Shown in pieces: positions 22,265 to 33,328 of a stretch of 64,000 nucleotides of DNA (its first letter is position 1; every line of letters begins with the position of its first letter). The position numbers and the translations under genes are program-made. The DNA comes from Simmondsia chinensis (lineage: Eukaryota > Streptophyta > Magnoliopsida > Caryophyllales > Simmondsiaceae). The notes beneath the pieces were generated by a model. That model did no database searches. It had not been told where the DNA came from and saw only the letters and a list, made by a program, of their open reading frames with translations. The stretch covers positions 3,003,501 to 3,067,500 of the forward strand of contig JAGTTD010000022.1 of NCBI GenBank assembly GCA_018398585.1, written 5' to 3'.

Positions 22265-23480
22265 TTTATTAAACGGTATTTTGAACCGTTGGCTTTTATC
22301 CGTGGCTTTTGTCATTTTCAGGTTATGGGGTACAGCTGTACCCCACCCAACGAAGCTCCTCCAGGAAGCTTCCTTCTCCTGTCCTTTTAGCGCCCATGTT
22401 TGGGACACGTGTCGTGCTCCCTATGGCAGGTCTTGTGGCCTCATCTATGCCGTTCGTTTTGTGGTGGATCTGAGGGCCTACAAAGGCCCACGTGTCCCTC
22501 ATCCGGGCCCCCCTTGTGTGTTTGTTTGTGTGAGATCTGAGCCATTCATCTCGCATCATCCAACGGCTCTCGTGGGGCCTCACACGGATCGCTTTTGCTT
22601 ATAAATAGAGGAGAAAATGAAGAGGGAGAAAGGATTTTGGTTTTGGGTTAGGGTTTCAGCCGTTTCTCTTTCTCCTTTTTCTCTCTCTTCGTCCATCCCT
22701 TCTCCTCCCCTTTAGAGGTGTTTTCCTTAGGGTTTCTTGAGGGCTTTTAGAGCCAAACCCTAGCTGGTAAGAAGAGGACTCACTAGGAGCTGGAAACCAT
22801 GAAGGCTGGTTCAACGATGGGACTTAGGATCGTGTCACTCACAGCCTCTAGCTTTGGAGTTAGTATAATTTCTTACTCCTTTCTCTTACTTTACTGTTTC
22901 GTTTTGTAAAGTTCATTTTGAGAAAGGATTGTATCTTAATAGCTTAGGTCATTTTGGAAGCGCCTTATAACATTTACGCGATTTGTAATATGGTTTGTAA
23001 TACTTTTTTTTTTTGATAAATTGCGAAAAAGTCGCTACACAAGCCGGCCACCCGCTAGGCATGGCATGAGTCTGACCACGTTCGGGGGACTGTGGAGTAG
23101 GTCATTTAGGACCGAACCATGTTAAAAAATATCGTATGTACTTTGCATTTCGTTATTTTCTTCTATTGTCGCGTGTTTTCAAGACCACTGTTTTCACCGA
23201 TCCTTAAAAGAACTAAGTTATTGTTGAAGTTAAAAGCGGATTTAAAGAAGTCACTTAAAACAGTAAAGTTAAAAACAACTGGTTTTGAACTTAGGCTGTA
23301 AAAGAGCACGGTTTTCTCAAATCAATATTAACGGGAAGCGTTTTGAGAACTTTAACCAGATAGGAATCGGTTATAGGACCCTTTGAAGCGCAACAAACAG
23401 AAAACAATGTCATACGTGACTAAGGATCTAGTTTGAGGTTAAGGGGACTACTAGTTAATAAGCATAGTTTAGGTTTTGTT
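22265..23480 (+). promoter_or_regulatory. Promoter-like block with G-boxes and TATA, possibly an LTR
   Basis: It is unusually GC-rich for the area. It carries GACACGTGTC near 22406 and CCACGTGTCC near 22490 (ACGT-core elements), then TATAAATAGAGG at about 22602-22613, then GGGTTAGGGTTT (telo-box-like) and a pyrimidine-rich leader at 22660-22720. About 300 bp further is a Gly/Arg-poor, ORF-less region. At 23010-23110 is the segment that also occurs inverted at 21700-21790. No coding exon follows. This could be the U3-R-U5 of a gypsy-like solo LTR or a host promoter; I favour the LTR. Confidence 0.4.
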
Positions 23481-23584
23481 ATTTTTAGGTATACAAAGTA
23501 GTTAGTATAAATTGATTACTTTATTTAGTTACCTTATTAATTTATAGTTTTGTTCTACTATATACGTTATTTTTAAACCGATAA

Positions 23585-23690
23585 TATTATAGGAAGGGGG
23601 TTAATGTCGTTCGAACTCACGTCCCAGGGTTGGCTCTCGGCCACCTCAACCATTGGGATTAATCGGAATTAGTTTGTTTTGCTGCACATA
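23585..23690 (-). repeat. tRNA-like SINE head (tentative)
   Basis: On the minus strand TGGTTGAGGTGG fits the Pol III A box, and GAGTTCGAACG about 40 bases later fits the B box. No tail or TSD could be delimited, so this may be a SINE fragment or a degenerate tRNA relic. Confidence 0.35.
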
Positions 23691-23914
23691 TATGCACCAA
23701 TTAATATTTTATAAGACAACTAATTAATCTTCTCAAAAATGTAAAACTAGAAACAATTCGGCTAAATTCACACTCTCAAAGTTAGTTCTCTTGTGATGAA
23801 CTAGTAGCTTAAGTAAGTCTAACACGTGCCTATCACATTTTATGAAAACTATATATAATAAGTATACTCTTGAACTAGGTTTTTTTTTTTTTCCCGTAAT
23901 GCACGCTCTGTATG

Positions 23915-24363
23915 TGTTAGGAAAATGTTTCAAAATTCCTTGAAAAATAAGCGAGGAGGCCGTGAGGGCGCCGATCGATCGGGCAGATAAGCAGAATTAA
24001 AGTCTGAAGCCGTAGCAGCGCCGATCGATCGGCTATCGATCGGGAGCCGCGTTTTCACGCTTGTATATATAGTGACGTAGGGTTCGTCCGGTTTGAATGT
24101 AATTTTATTCTTGAGTGTTCCCCGGCGGCGCCGCACCAAAAGAGTGTGTGAGAGAGAGAAAATGAGCGATTGTAATTCTTCTTTTCGATTCAATAATAAA
24201 AGTTTCAATCTTCGCCCGTGGTTTTCTCCCTTCTCGATTGTAGAGGGGTTTCCATGTAAATCCTTGTGTCATTTATTTCTTTTCTCTTTTTAGTCTATTT
24301 ACTTCTCGTATTGTCGTGGTATTTGATTCGGATTGCATACTGGGAGTAGAGTTTTTCCGCACA
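23915..24363 (+). repeat. 5' LTR of Copia-2
   Basis: It begins TGTTAGGAAAA and ends TTTTTCCGCACA, which are imperfect inverted repeats. It contains a TATA-like TGTATATATAG at about 24062 and two GCGCCGATCGATCGG-type palindromes upstream (about 23967-23982 and 24017-24032) in the U3 position. Boundaries are inferred from the ends and the primer-binding site at 24367-24378 (TGGTATCAGAGC), since there is no second copy to compare. Confidence 0.7.
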
Positions 24364-24402
24364 GATTGGTATCAGAGCCTGATTATTCGAATTGGTACAA
24401 TA

Positions 24403-25279
24403 ACATTGGGTATTAAGACCGAAGTCGAGAAGTTCGGAGGTCAAGGAAGCTTTATGGCAGGTCCGTGTGAAAGGACTCTTGACTCAGAATGGCTTGAAGA
24501 AAGCACTAGAGCGGAAAGAGAAGAAACCCGAGAATATGACCGGGGCACAGTGGGAAGAGTTGGATGATAAGGCTCTCACGGCGATACAGATGTGTTTAAC
24601 AGATGATGTTTTGACAAAGGTCTTGGAGATGAAAACCGCTAAGGAGTTATGGGAGAAATTACTAGACATGTTTTGCCACAAGTTAGTCTCCAACAAACTC
24701 CCAGTGAAGCATTGGTTATTCACTTTCAATATGACAGAAGGTACATCTCTTAAAAACCATCTTAGCAAGTTTACATCTATCATACAAGAATTAAAAGAAT
24801 TGGATGATGTCCCTAAGGACGAGGACCAAGCTATGTTGTTACTGTGTTCACTCTCTAATTCGTATAAAAGCTTTGTAGAAAGCGTGATATACGGGGGTAG
24901 GCCGGGCATTACTATTGATGAGGTGAAAAGAAACCTTGTGAGTAAAGAACGGGTAGATAGGGAGTTATCTGACTCGGTGAATGACTCAAGTAGTGGTTTG
25001 CATGTGAGAGGTAGAACAAAACATAGGGGATCTGATAGTGGGAAGAAGTCTAGGTCTAAATCTAGACATAAGAACGTGTTGTGCCATTACTGTCACAAGA
25101 AAGGGCATATAAAGAAGAATTGTTATAAATATAAAAATAAATTGAAAGAACATAACAGGAGTGACCAGGGTAAAGATAAGTCCGCTGAGGCTAGTGTTGT
25201 AGAGGATGATAGTGATGGGGAGTTTATTTTAGTTGCTGATTCTCAGTCCAGGTCCAAGGATAAGTGGGTCATGGATTAG
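24403..25279 (+). pseudogene. Copia-2 gag remnant
   Basis: The N-terminus KTEVEKFGGQGSF (about 24412-24450) is in a different frame from the rest, which opens at 24467 with KGLLTQNGLKKAL. The body has the copia gag core (KALTAIQMCLTDDVL, TAKELWEKL) and a long Arg/Lys/Ser-rich segment. A CCHC knuckle follows, CHYCHKKGHIKKNC at about 25081-25122. The frame ends at 25277 with a TAG inside the protease start. The early frameshift means no full gag can be made. Confidence 0.85.
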
Positions 25280-26510
25280 AATTGTTCACATCACGTCAGT
25301 CTAAATAGAGACTGGTTTTTCACGTATAAGTCTATACAGGGTGGAGTTGTCTTGATGGGTAACGACGCTGCTTGTAAGGTAGTGAGGATTGAGACAATTC
25401 ATTTGAGGATGTTTGATGGGACTATTAGAACTTTGAGTGATGTGCGTCACGTCCTGGATTTAAAGAAAAACTTAATTTCTCTAGGTATCCTTGAATTTAA
25501 TGGGTATAAGTACACTACTGAAGGTGGAGTCATGCGGGTCAGTAAGGGTGCCTTAGTTGTAATGAAGGGGAAAAGGGTAGGTACTTTGTATGAGCTTGTA
25601 GGTATTACTGTGACAGGTTTAGTTGCTGTTTCCACATCCACTATGACAGATGCAGAGAGCACGAGATTGTTGCACATGAGGGTCATATTGGTGATAAGGC
25701 GTTATCTGAGTTGAGTAAAAAGGGACTGCTTTGTGGTCAGTCAACAGGACTGATGCATTTCTGTGAGCACTGTGTGTATGGGAAGCAGAAGAGAGTCAGC
25801 TTCAAGCCAGCAGTGCATCAGACAAAGGGAGCGTTAGATTATATACACGTAAAGTTTGAGTCTATTTTCTAAAACAAAAAAACGAAGTGTATGAAGTCTT
25901 CAAGAAATGGAAGATTCTGCTTGAAAAACAGACAGGGAAGCCGATAAAGAAGTTGAGGACTGATAATGGTCTTGAGTTTGTTGAAGGTGACTTCACACGG
26001 TTTTGTGAAGATCAGGGTATAGTTACACACAGGACATGTACAGGTCGACTTCGGCAAAATGGAGTGGTTGAAAGATTGAACAGGACGTTACTTGAGAAGG
26101 CTCGATGTATGCTTTCAAATGCAGGCTTGAAAAGAGAATGGTGGATAGAAGCAGTTAGCATGGCTTGCTACCTTGTGAACAAGACACCGCATTCTTCATT
26201 GCAGATGAAGACACCTAAAGAGGTATGGTCTGGTTCTACTTCTGATTATTCTCAGATAAAAGTATTTGGTTGTCCTGCATATGCTTATGTTAATGATGGA
26301 AAGCTGGAGCCTATGGCCAAGAAATGCATCTTTCTTGGTTATTCGTTAGGTGTGAAAGGATATAGGTTGTGGAATCCCAGTGCTCAAAAGTTTCTGATTA
26401 GTCGAAATGTTACCTTTGATGAGTCTGCTCTACTACATCCACCACACACACCCTCCATTGACAGTGATTTAGTTCAGGTTGAGGTACCTGATGTTACACA
26501 AATATAGTCA
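25262..26510 (+). pseudogene. Copia-2 protease and integrase remnant
   Basis: The protease should begin with the aspartic D-S/T-G motif. Here the sequence reads MD-stop-N-CSHH at about 25270-25290, so the active site is lost. The following frame (25352-25714) has the protease end and LDLKKNLISLG. The pre-integrase has [11 protein letters not shown] near 25770. Integrase resumes at 25887 with EVFKKWK, LRTDNGLEF (catalytic D) and QNGVVERLNRT (catalytic E). The stretch with the first catalytic Asp, expected between about 25850 and 25885, is deleted. Confidence 0.82.
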
Positions 26511-26597
26511 AATCAGCAGGTACTTCAGCTAGAGAGTATTCCGGCACCTTAGGTACGGGTTTCTGATGTTGTTGATAATGCAGAAACAGGTCAGCAG

Positions 26598-28195
26598 GTG
26601 GAGAATAATACTATAGCTGATGGTAGACAGAGGCAACAAATCAGGCCTCTAGAGAGATATGGGTATGAGGAGCTGGTTGCTTATGCCCTTACAACTTCTG
26701 AGTCTTTAGATGGCAGTGAGCCGACTTCGTATTCAGAGGCTATATCGAGATCCGATGCTGAGAAGTGGCTCATTGCTATGAATGAAGAGATGCAGTCTCT
26801 TCATAAGAACCAGACATGGGAATTGGTGAAGCATCAAACAGGGAAAAGACTGATTGGTTGCAAATGGGTCTTTAAAAGAAAGGAGGACATTCCTGGAGTT
26901 AAAGATGCAAGATACAAGGCACGTTTGGTAGCTACAGGCTACAGTCAGGTACAGGGTGTAGATTTTCATGATATATTTTCACCTGTAGTTAGACATACTT
27001 CGATTCTTGCACTTTTGTCTTTAGTAGCCATGCATGACTTAGAGCTTGAGCAGTTAGATGTAAAGACTGCATTTTTACATGGTGAACTAGAAGAGAGTAT
27101 CTATATGCATCAGCCCGAGGGCTTCGTTGTAGAAGGAAAGGAAGACCATGTATGTTTGCTTAAGAAATTTAGCAGTGGTATGGGAGATTTTATCAGTTCA
27201 TGACAGGTCATGGGTATATCAGGAGTAAGTACGAAAGCTGTGTGTACTTCAGAAAGACTGATACAGGCTCCTTTGTTTATTTGCTTTTATACGTTGATTA
27301 TATGTTGATTGCAGCACGAGACATGAAGGATGTTGATGACTTGAAATCTATGTTGAAGAGTGAGTTTGTGATGAAATATCTTGGAGTAGCTAAGAAGATT
27401 TTAGGAATGTAGATTCATAGAGACTGAAAAGCCGAAAAATTATACTTGTCACAAGAGAAGTATATTGAGAAGGTATTAGATAGGTTTCATATGAAGGATG
27501 CTAATCCAGTTAGCACGCCCTTTGCAGCTCACTTCAGACTTTTAGCACTTGATTCGCCTCAGACTGAGGAGGATGTCAGGTACATGTCTCAAATTCCCTA
27601 TTCTAGTATAGTGGGCAGTATTATTTATGAAATGGTTTGTACGCATCCAGATATTGCTTTTGCAATGAGCAGAGTCAGTAGGTACATGGTGAATCCAAGT
27701 AAAATGCATTGACATGCGGTGAAATGGATTCTCAGGTATCTTCGTGGAACTTCTGATGTTTGTTTGGAATATGAGAAAAGTAAATGTTGCTTGGTTGGGT
27801 ATGTAGATTTTGATTATGGTGGAGACCTCGATAACAGAAAGTCCACATCAGGGTATGTGTTTTGTTTAGGGGACACAGCTATCAGTTGGAGAGCGTGTCT
27901 ACAGTCTGTTACAGCGCAGTCTACTTCCGAGGCCGAGTATATGGCAGTGACAGAAGCATTCAAAGAAGCCGTCTGGTTGAGGGGTTTGATTAGTGAGATC
28001 AGTGCTGAGCAGGGCACTGTTAAAGTCTACTGTGATAGTCAGTCTGCCATTCACCTAGCGAAGGATCAGATGTCGCATCATGACAGAACGAAGCATATAG
28101 ATGTGAAGCATCATTTCATTAGATATCTGATTGATAAGTGGCAGGTGGAGTTGAAAAAGATAGGGACAGAGGGCAATCCTGCTGACATGTTCACC
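26598..28195 (+). pseudogene. Copia-2 reverse transcriptase and RNase H remnant
   Basis: RT begins about 26720 (EAISRSDAEKWLIAMNEEMQSL) and has QLDVKTAFLHGELEE. A short deletion/frameshift at about 27163-27199 removes the YGLKQ segment. The catalytic motif near 27290 reads YVDYM where copia RTs have YVDDM, so the second catalytic Asp is Tyr. RNase H runs from 27719 with DFDYGGDLDNRKSTSGY, TSEAEYMAVTEA, VYCDSQSAIHLAKD and a KHIDVKHHFIR segment. Internal stops at 27411 and 27711 confirm it is dead. Confidence 0.87.
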
Positions 28196-29195
28196 TCGTC
28201 CGCATCGGGTTTTCGGGACGATGTAGCGGGCTTCGTGATTGGAGTGGTAACACAAGGTAGAATAGTCATGGGCTCTACCCGTGGTGAGGACTCCACCCTC
28301 TTTATTAAGCTCTGAGAGCGCGGCCTCGTGGATGGCTCGACACAGCGTTACGGACCGAGTCCCTTTGTAGTGTGGTAGGCCACCCTGCGGGCTGTGTGCA
28401 TGGAGCGGAACGCCCAAGGCATAGGGGTGGAGCTGCTGGAGCAAGCCTGTTACGTGCCCCATTGCCTTGAAAGTGAGCTTCGTGCGGGCGGCCCAACCGC
28501 TAAATTACAAGGCGACCGCCCGCTAAATTACAAGGCGGCCCTGTCCTCCCCGGCGTGTTGGGACGTCCCAATGGGATTCGAGATTGGAGCGGGAACGCGT
28601 GGCGAGGCGAGCTGCAGGCCTAGCCTTTTGCGACGACTTAGCCTCGTTAGTAAGCTTCTGGGGACAACTCAACGCGGTTTGGCGCACCGGGCATCTTCGT
28701 GGAGCGGCAGGGCGGATCACTTCCGGGAGTGCTTGTCTTCTCCGGGGTGCCGGGATGCCTAGTGGGATTCGGTATGGGAGCCGGAAAGCATGGCATGACG
28801 AGCTGTGGACGAAAGCCTGTGGCGACGACTTAGTAGCCTCGTTGGTACTGCTTCTTAGGCGTCTTAGCACACCAGGGCGGAGCGGGCCTCTTTGTGGTGC
28901 GGTGGCTTTTTGTGTTTCTGCATGCGTAGTGGCACTCATTTGACGCTGCGGAAGGGCATCGCGGTCCCATGTCTTTTGGGGTTGCGACGCTCGCCTCGTA
29001 GTGCTCTATTGAGAATGTGGGCGCGTGTGAGTTGCGTAGGGGTCACTGTTGGCAGGTGGGCTTGCGGTTTGTGCCTTGTACCCTCAGCTCGTGTCCCCCT
29101 CCAGATGTGCTCCAAGGGCGCAATGCCTTGGGCCGCGTCTCCATTCGTTACTCGCCATGTTCCTATGGCGCCATCTATCTATGGGCTGCATCATA
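28196..29195. other. Unidentified GC-rich kilobase with internal repeats
   Basis: GC-rich on both strands and sharply different from its AT-rich neighbours. It contains CCGCTAAATTACAAGGCG twice (about 28498-28514 and 28520-28537). It also has an approximate tandem duplication with a period near 190 bp: about 28540-28731 and 28732-28905, sharing tgtcytctccgg, gggattcg, gcgacgacttag and gcctcgttrgta. Long open frames exist on both strands, but they look like products of high GC, with no protein motif that I recognise. It may be internal or LTR sequence of another retroelement inserted at the Copia-2 3' end. Confidence 0.5.
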
Positions 29196-29417
29196 TGTTA
29201 GAATTGTAAATATTGGTAGGTGTAATATTCTTCCATGATCTTAGGCTAACCATTTTAGGATAGTAATCATTCTAAAATTATATTATGTTATTTTTTCATC
29301 TCCTTCCACATTTCGTCTTATTTATCTTGTATAAGTATGTCTATATTTCAGTTCGGTAATGTATACAAAAGATTACAATTCTCTTCCTTCATATTCATTT
29401 TCTCAATTATTCTAACA
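29196..29417. repeat. Candidate solo copia LTR
   Basis: It begins TGTTAGAATTG and ends ATTCTAACA (perfect 8-bp inverted ends TGTTAGAA/TTCTAACA), 222 bp long. The interior (ttgtataagtatgtctatat... gattacaattctcttcc) resembles copia LTR R-U5 regions. The flanking five bases (tcata and atata) do not match, so a TSD is not proven. It may instead be the 3' LTR of whatever element contributed the GC-rich block. Confidence 0.5.
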
Positions 29418-29419
29418 AT

Positions 29420-30110
29420 ATATACAATAAATACCCCGAGATTTTTTTTTTATTTTTATTGGCGCCATACTCATGCATTTGTTGCTTCTCTTGTTGCTTC
29501 TCCTGTTGCCAGGTTTTTGGCTCATTGCTACGGACCAGCTTTTCAGGCTAGGGGTCCTCGGAAACAGCCTCCTTTCAGGGTAGCTCCCTGAAGGGGGAAG
29601 GCTGCATACATCTACCCCCTAGACCCTGCTTATGCGGGAGCCCTTGGAGGCACTGCGTCTGTTGCTAATGTTGTTGTTGTACCCCGAGATTTTGATATTT
29701 TACCACATAGATGCCCTATGTCTTGATAATTGTTTATAATAAATTTACCAACTTATGCAAAAAAATGCTAATGTAGTACATAATTAACAATAATACGTAT
29801 AACCCATGTCAACGATTCAACAAAAATTTAGTAAATTACAATTAAAAAAAACAATGAGTTTAGATGTAAATTACCTATATATTTCCAGAATCATGTACTA
29901 TTGGCATAAAAAATCAAATTCTAATAGATGATACTTGGACAATGTCATTCATATTCCACTTTAACATTTTATATGATTGATAAAATTTTACGCCAAAATA
30001 CCTAAGTGATAAAATTTTTAAACATCATAATAGTCTATTATATATATTGAAATATTCGGAATACTTGGATATTAACTGGTACCTTAAGTCATCTAAGTGA
30101 TAATTTTTTT
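29420..30110. repeat. Foldback MITE, family F1 (copy b), interrupted
   Basis: The left arm (taccccgagattttgatatt, ttaccacatagatgcc) pairs with the right arm (acctaagtgataaaattttt, gtcatctaagtgataatt). A LINE 3' fragment is inserted in the left arm and duplicates 14 bp of it. Confidence 0.5.
29446..29679 (+). mobile_element. 5'-truncated RTE LINE 3' end
   Basis: It is flanked by the 14-bp TSD TACCCCGAGATTTT (29432-29445 and 29680-29693). Its first part (catgcatttgttgcttctc, ctgcggaccagc-like gctacggaccagc) matches the 3' UTR of the RTE LINE at 63.1-63.25 kb. The second part is the shared tail (gggtcctcggaaacagcctc to gcgggagccctt), ending in gttgttgttgt. The match upstream of the tail shows it is LINE-derived, not a SINE. 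Confidence 0.8.
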
Positions 30111-30330
30111 TAAAAAAAAAAGATCATTTAACTTGCTCACAACGAACATGCCTTTAAAACTCTTCGTTGGCACTGGGCCAAGGAGGCCCATCATTTTGAG
30201 TTGGGCCTTGACCAAGAAGCCCATGGGCTTGAGGAATGTTGGTGTCGTTGTTTTTTTTTTTTTTTTTATAGACTATCTGGTCCGAAAGCCCACGTGTGGC
30301 CATAGACTATATGACTATGTTAGTAAGGAA

Positions 30331-30555
30331 CAATACCCAGTGCCTCAAGGGCTCCCGCCTACGCAAGGTCTGGGAGGGCAGATGTACGCAGCCTTCCCCC
30401 TTCACGGTGTTAACCTGAAGAGAATCTATTTCCGAGTGCCCTCAACCTGAGGATAAGGACTTCCCAAGAGGTCACCCATCCTGGTACTTCTCTCGCCCAA
30501 GCACGCTTAACTTCGAAGTTTTAATGGGATCCGGTGGCAGCGTGTCGGTACCCTC
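30331..30555 (-). mobile_element. 5S rRNA-derived SINE (copy B)
   Basis: Minus strand: head with CCGGATCCCATTAAAACTTC, GAAGTTAAGCGTGCTTGGGC and GGATGGGTGACCTCTTGGGA, closer to plant 5S rRNA in this part than copy A. The shared tail follows (gaagggggaaggctgcg, tacatctgcc) and ends at gcactgggtattg. No convincing TSD was found, so the ends are approximate. Confidence 0.82.
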
Positions 30556-32581
30556 TTTTGACGCCTCTGATACTATTATACTTAAATATTCATAGGACGG
30601 TCTTGTACTCTACTATGATTAACTTTGTTGATATGGCGTTGTCTTTCCCCGATTTTGTGCTCGTTTATGGGGATGGTTAGTTCACTTCCCCGCCACGACT
30701 ATTACTAATGGAAGTTGTATTTTCAGACCGAATCTTTCTGTTGATTGCTTTATTTAAAGGGGTGTTCGAGCTAACTTACGTACAACTTCGCAAATTTTCA
30801 AAGTCTAAAGTTTGCTCAAAACATGCCCTACATGGAGTAAGGTAAGTCCAGGTCCACTAGCCCAATGGACGGCTCCAACGATAGATAATAAGATTTAGGG
30901 CATGTTAGTTGGCCAATTCTTTTTATGGAAAAAAAGTGCTTTTTTAAGGGGAAAAAAATACTTTTTCTTGATTTAACGATACTTGGCCAAAAAGAACAGT
31001 GCTTTCAAATAGCAGCAAAAGTTTGTTTTTCTCTGTTCAAGTAAAAGTAGAAAAAATAATACATTTTCTTTAAAACAGAAGTAAAAAATTAAAAAAATTT
31101 CAAACAAATGTACCCTTATTGAAAATACTATTTATAAAAGTATTTCTATAAAAGTACTTTTAATAAATTATTTTTTCACGGGTTGACAAACAAGTACTTA
31201 AACTCCATATACCCAATACTTTATGAGTCCTTTATGTTTTCTATAAGGCTTCGTGCCAAGTATATCTTACTATCATAAACTTTATGAATTTATATACTAG
31301 TTACTTTATCGTACGATTTGTTTTTACACAGTAAAAACAAACTCCTTAACCATGCCCTCTTTTTAGAAGGTACTTAAGGTATCGACAAGAGTAAAAGGAG
31401 AGGTCGTGTGCGAAGTAAAATCCTCAAACAAAATGCCAGAACCCCCATGACCTGGGTTTGCTAACCAATATGTCGATCTATTTGTTCTCTAGAGTATTGT
31501 TTCAAACGGGCTCATACTATGATACATAACAGAGGAGGCTTTATCCCAAGACTAATTGACAATAGGTGGAGTAACTCCTAGAGTATATATATTGGCATTT
31601 CTGTAGTTAACCAACTAATGTGAGATCCTTATTCTCCTGTATCATACTAAGTGTTTAAGATCTTAATATCATCAATAATAGTAATAATATCCACTGAAGC
31701 TGAATACGATCAGATAGCTGCCTTGATAACTACCTCATTATCTCATATAGAATAATTTTTCTTGTTCTCGATTGCTATAAAAAAAAAAAAAGCCTAATTT
31801 CATCGTACGATTTTCCATGGTCTAAACATTCTTTCACCACTTACGTCGGTTTGTAAGTCGTGTTAGAACTATGCTCAATTTGTACTCAATTTATATACCT
31901 AATTTAAATGTCAAAAATTTTATAGAAGTCATTCTTCTCAATATTTAATAAATGGATATTGAATTAAACATTTAAAATAACGAAATGATATATATATTCT
32001 ATTTATTTATCCAATTTAAATATTCATAATATGATGATTTATAGTTGAAATATTAGTTAAATAATATTTATCCCAACATAACTATTTCAAAATTGAACAC
32101 TTTGATTTTTAGGTGCTCTAAGCTTTAGTAACTTTTCTATCATCTACCGTCTTCGTAACTTCGTTAAATTTCGTTAATTGTACTAATATGAAATTTGAAA
32201 AATAATTTACCAAGAGTAACAAGGTCATTTATATTTAAAATAATTTCAATTTAAAAAAAATATTCTAAAAATGAGCATATAAGTTTTGAAATTTTTTCAG
32301 TTTTAAGAATTATTTATTGGGAGTTTAAGAAGTTTAATATTTTTTTTAGTTAGTCTTAATGTTTAAATATTTAAAATTATTTTCAATATATATAATGTTT
32401 TAAGCATTTTCTTTCCTGTATGTGACACATCTGCATAATTTAACATACCCTACAATTATGGGGAGAATACCTTAAAAAAAAGTTACTATAGCATAGGTTA
32501 TTTAAAAAATATTTTAAAACCTCAAGTTTGGGAACCGAACTAATTTCAATTAAGGTAGCAGGGCTCCTTTGATTAAATTAG
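30556..32581. other. Intergenic DNA with a MITE and a copia relic
   Basis: No gene supported. About 30895-31200 looks like a MITE (ggcatgttagttggccaatt left end; ttgacaaacaagtac right end). At about 31693-31745 the plus strand reads STEAEYDQIAAL, the RNase H STEAEY signature of copia elements, as an isolated remnant. The rest is AT-rich. Confidence 0.4.
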
Positions 32582-32723
32582 TATTAGGATATAATATATT
32601 TGTGTGTTATTTATTCTTGTACTTATAGTCCTATCTGGACTTTATTTTATGTACTCTTCCTCTCTTATAAATATAAGCCTGGGCCACCATGTTATGCACG
32701 TCACTCAATCATAGGGTTTCACA
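32582..32723 (+). repeat. 5' LTR of Copia-3
   Basis: Matches 39678-39828 and ends CA directly before TTGTATCAGAGC (32724-32735), a one-base variant of the initiator tRNA-Met primer-binding site. Confidence 0.9.
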
Positions 32724-32868
32724 TTGTATCAGAGCAAATAAACCCTAATTACTTTCACCAACCCTAATTTCAAAAAAAAAAAAGGAAAGAAAAGGGGAGA
32801 AAAGTGTCGAATACCTATTCGACCTTTCATCTCCCCTAAGGTAGTGCTGCTGGCAACCCCATGTAGTG

Positions 32869-33283
32869 TGTTGTGTACCTAGGGTTTAGGTTAAATTCCC
32901 AATAAAAATGAATTTAGAAGTTAAAATACCTAACTAACTTTTAAATGGCATTCCGGGGAGGGAAATCGGTTAGGAGCCGTTGGCTATTTTGGCGCACTAT
33001 GATTGTTTTCAGATTTTACCAAATTTTTTGTAATTTTGATAAGTTGTTTCCCTCTTCCCTCATCCCTCAAGTCTATATAAAGGGATGTTATGGCATGTAT
33101 TGATTAATTTTGATGATAATAAGAATTTATAATTCCAATTTCTCTCTCTAACTCTCTCTTTCTCCCTTACTTTCTTCTTCAATTTTCTAATTCTCCCTTA
33201 ATTCTCTTCTTCTCCTCCCTCTTTCTCTACAATTCACTATGATTTACAAGTTATGATCCAAGATTAAGTGTTGGGTCATAGCA
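32869..33283 (+). repeat. 5' LTR of the nested element
   Basis: Pairs with 34437-34829. The 5' copy has about 20 extra bases in a CT-rich tract (ctctctctaactctctcttt) plus scattered substitutions. It contains TCTATATAAAGGG at about 33073, a plausible TATA box in both copies. Confidence 0.9.
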
Positions 33284-33328
33284 ACTTAGTATCAGAGCAC
33301 GTTAACCGATCCTCGAAGGCACGAATTA

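Larger units (their letters stand above)
23915..28195 (+). mobile_element. Copia-2: Ty1/copia element lacking a 3' LTR
   Basis: A 449-bp 5' LTR and primer-binding site are followed by gag, protease, integrase, RT and RNase H in copia order. The homology stops abruptly at about 28195, just after NPADMFT near the RNase H end, and unrelated GC-rich sequence begins. No second LTR copy is seen. Broken features include a frameshift early in gag, a destroyed protease active site, an integrase deletion, and a mutated RT catalytic motif. It is dead and truncated or rearranged at its 3' end. Confidence 0.88.

Noticed and set aside
22281..22604. 107-codon frame in the promoter-like block
   Set aside because: No start context, no homology, and it overlaps the G-boxes and TATA box.
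28394..28943. Overlapping long frames on both strands
   Set aside because: High GC lowers stop frequency on all frames; no motif seen and both strands are equally open.
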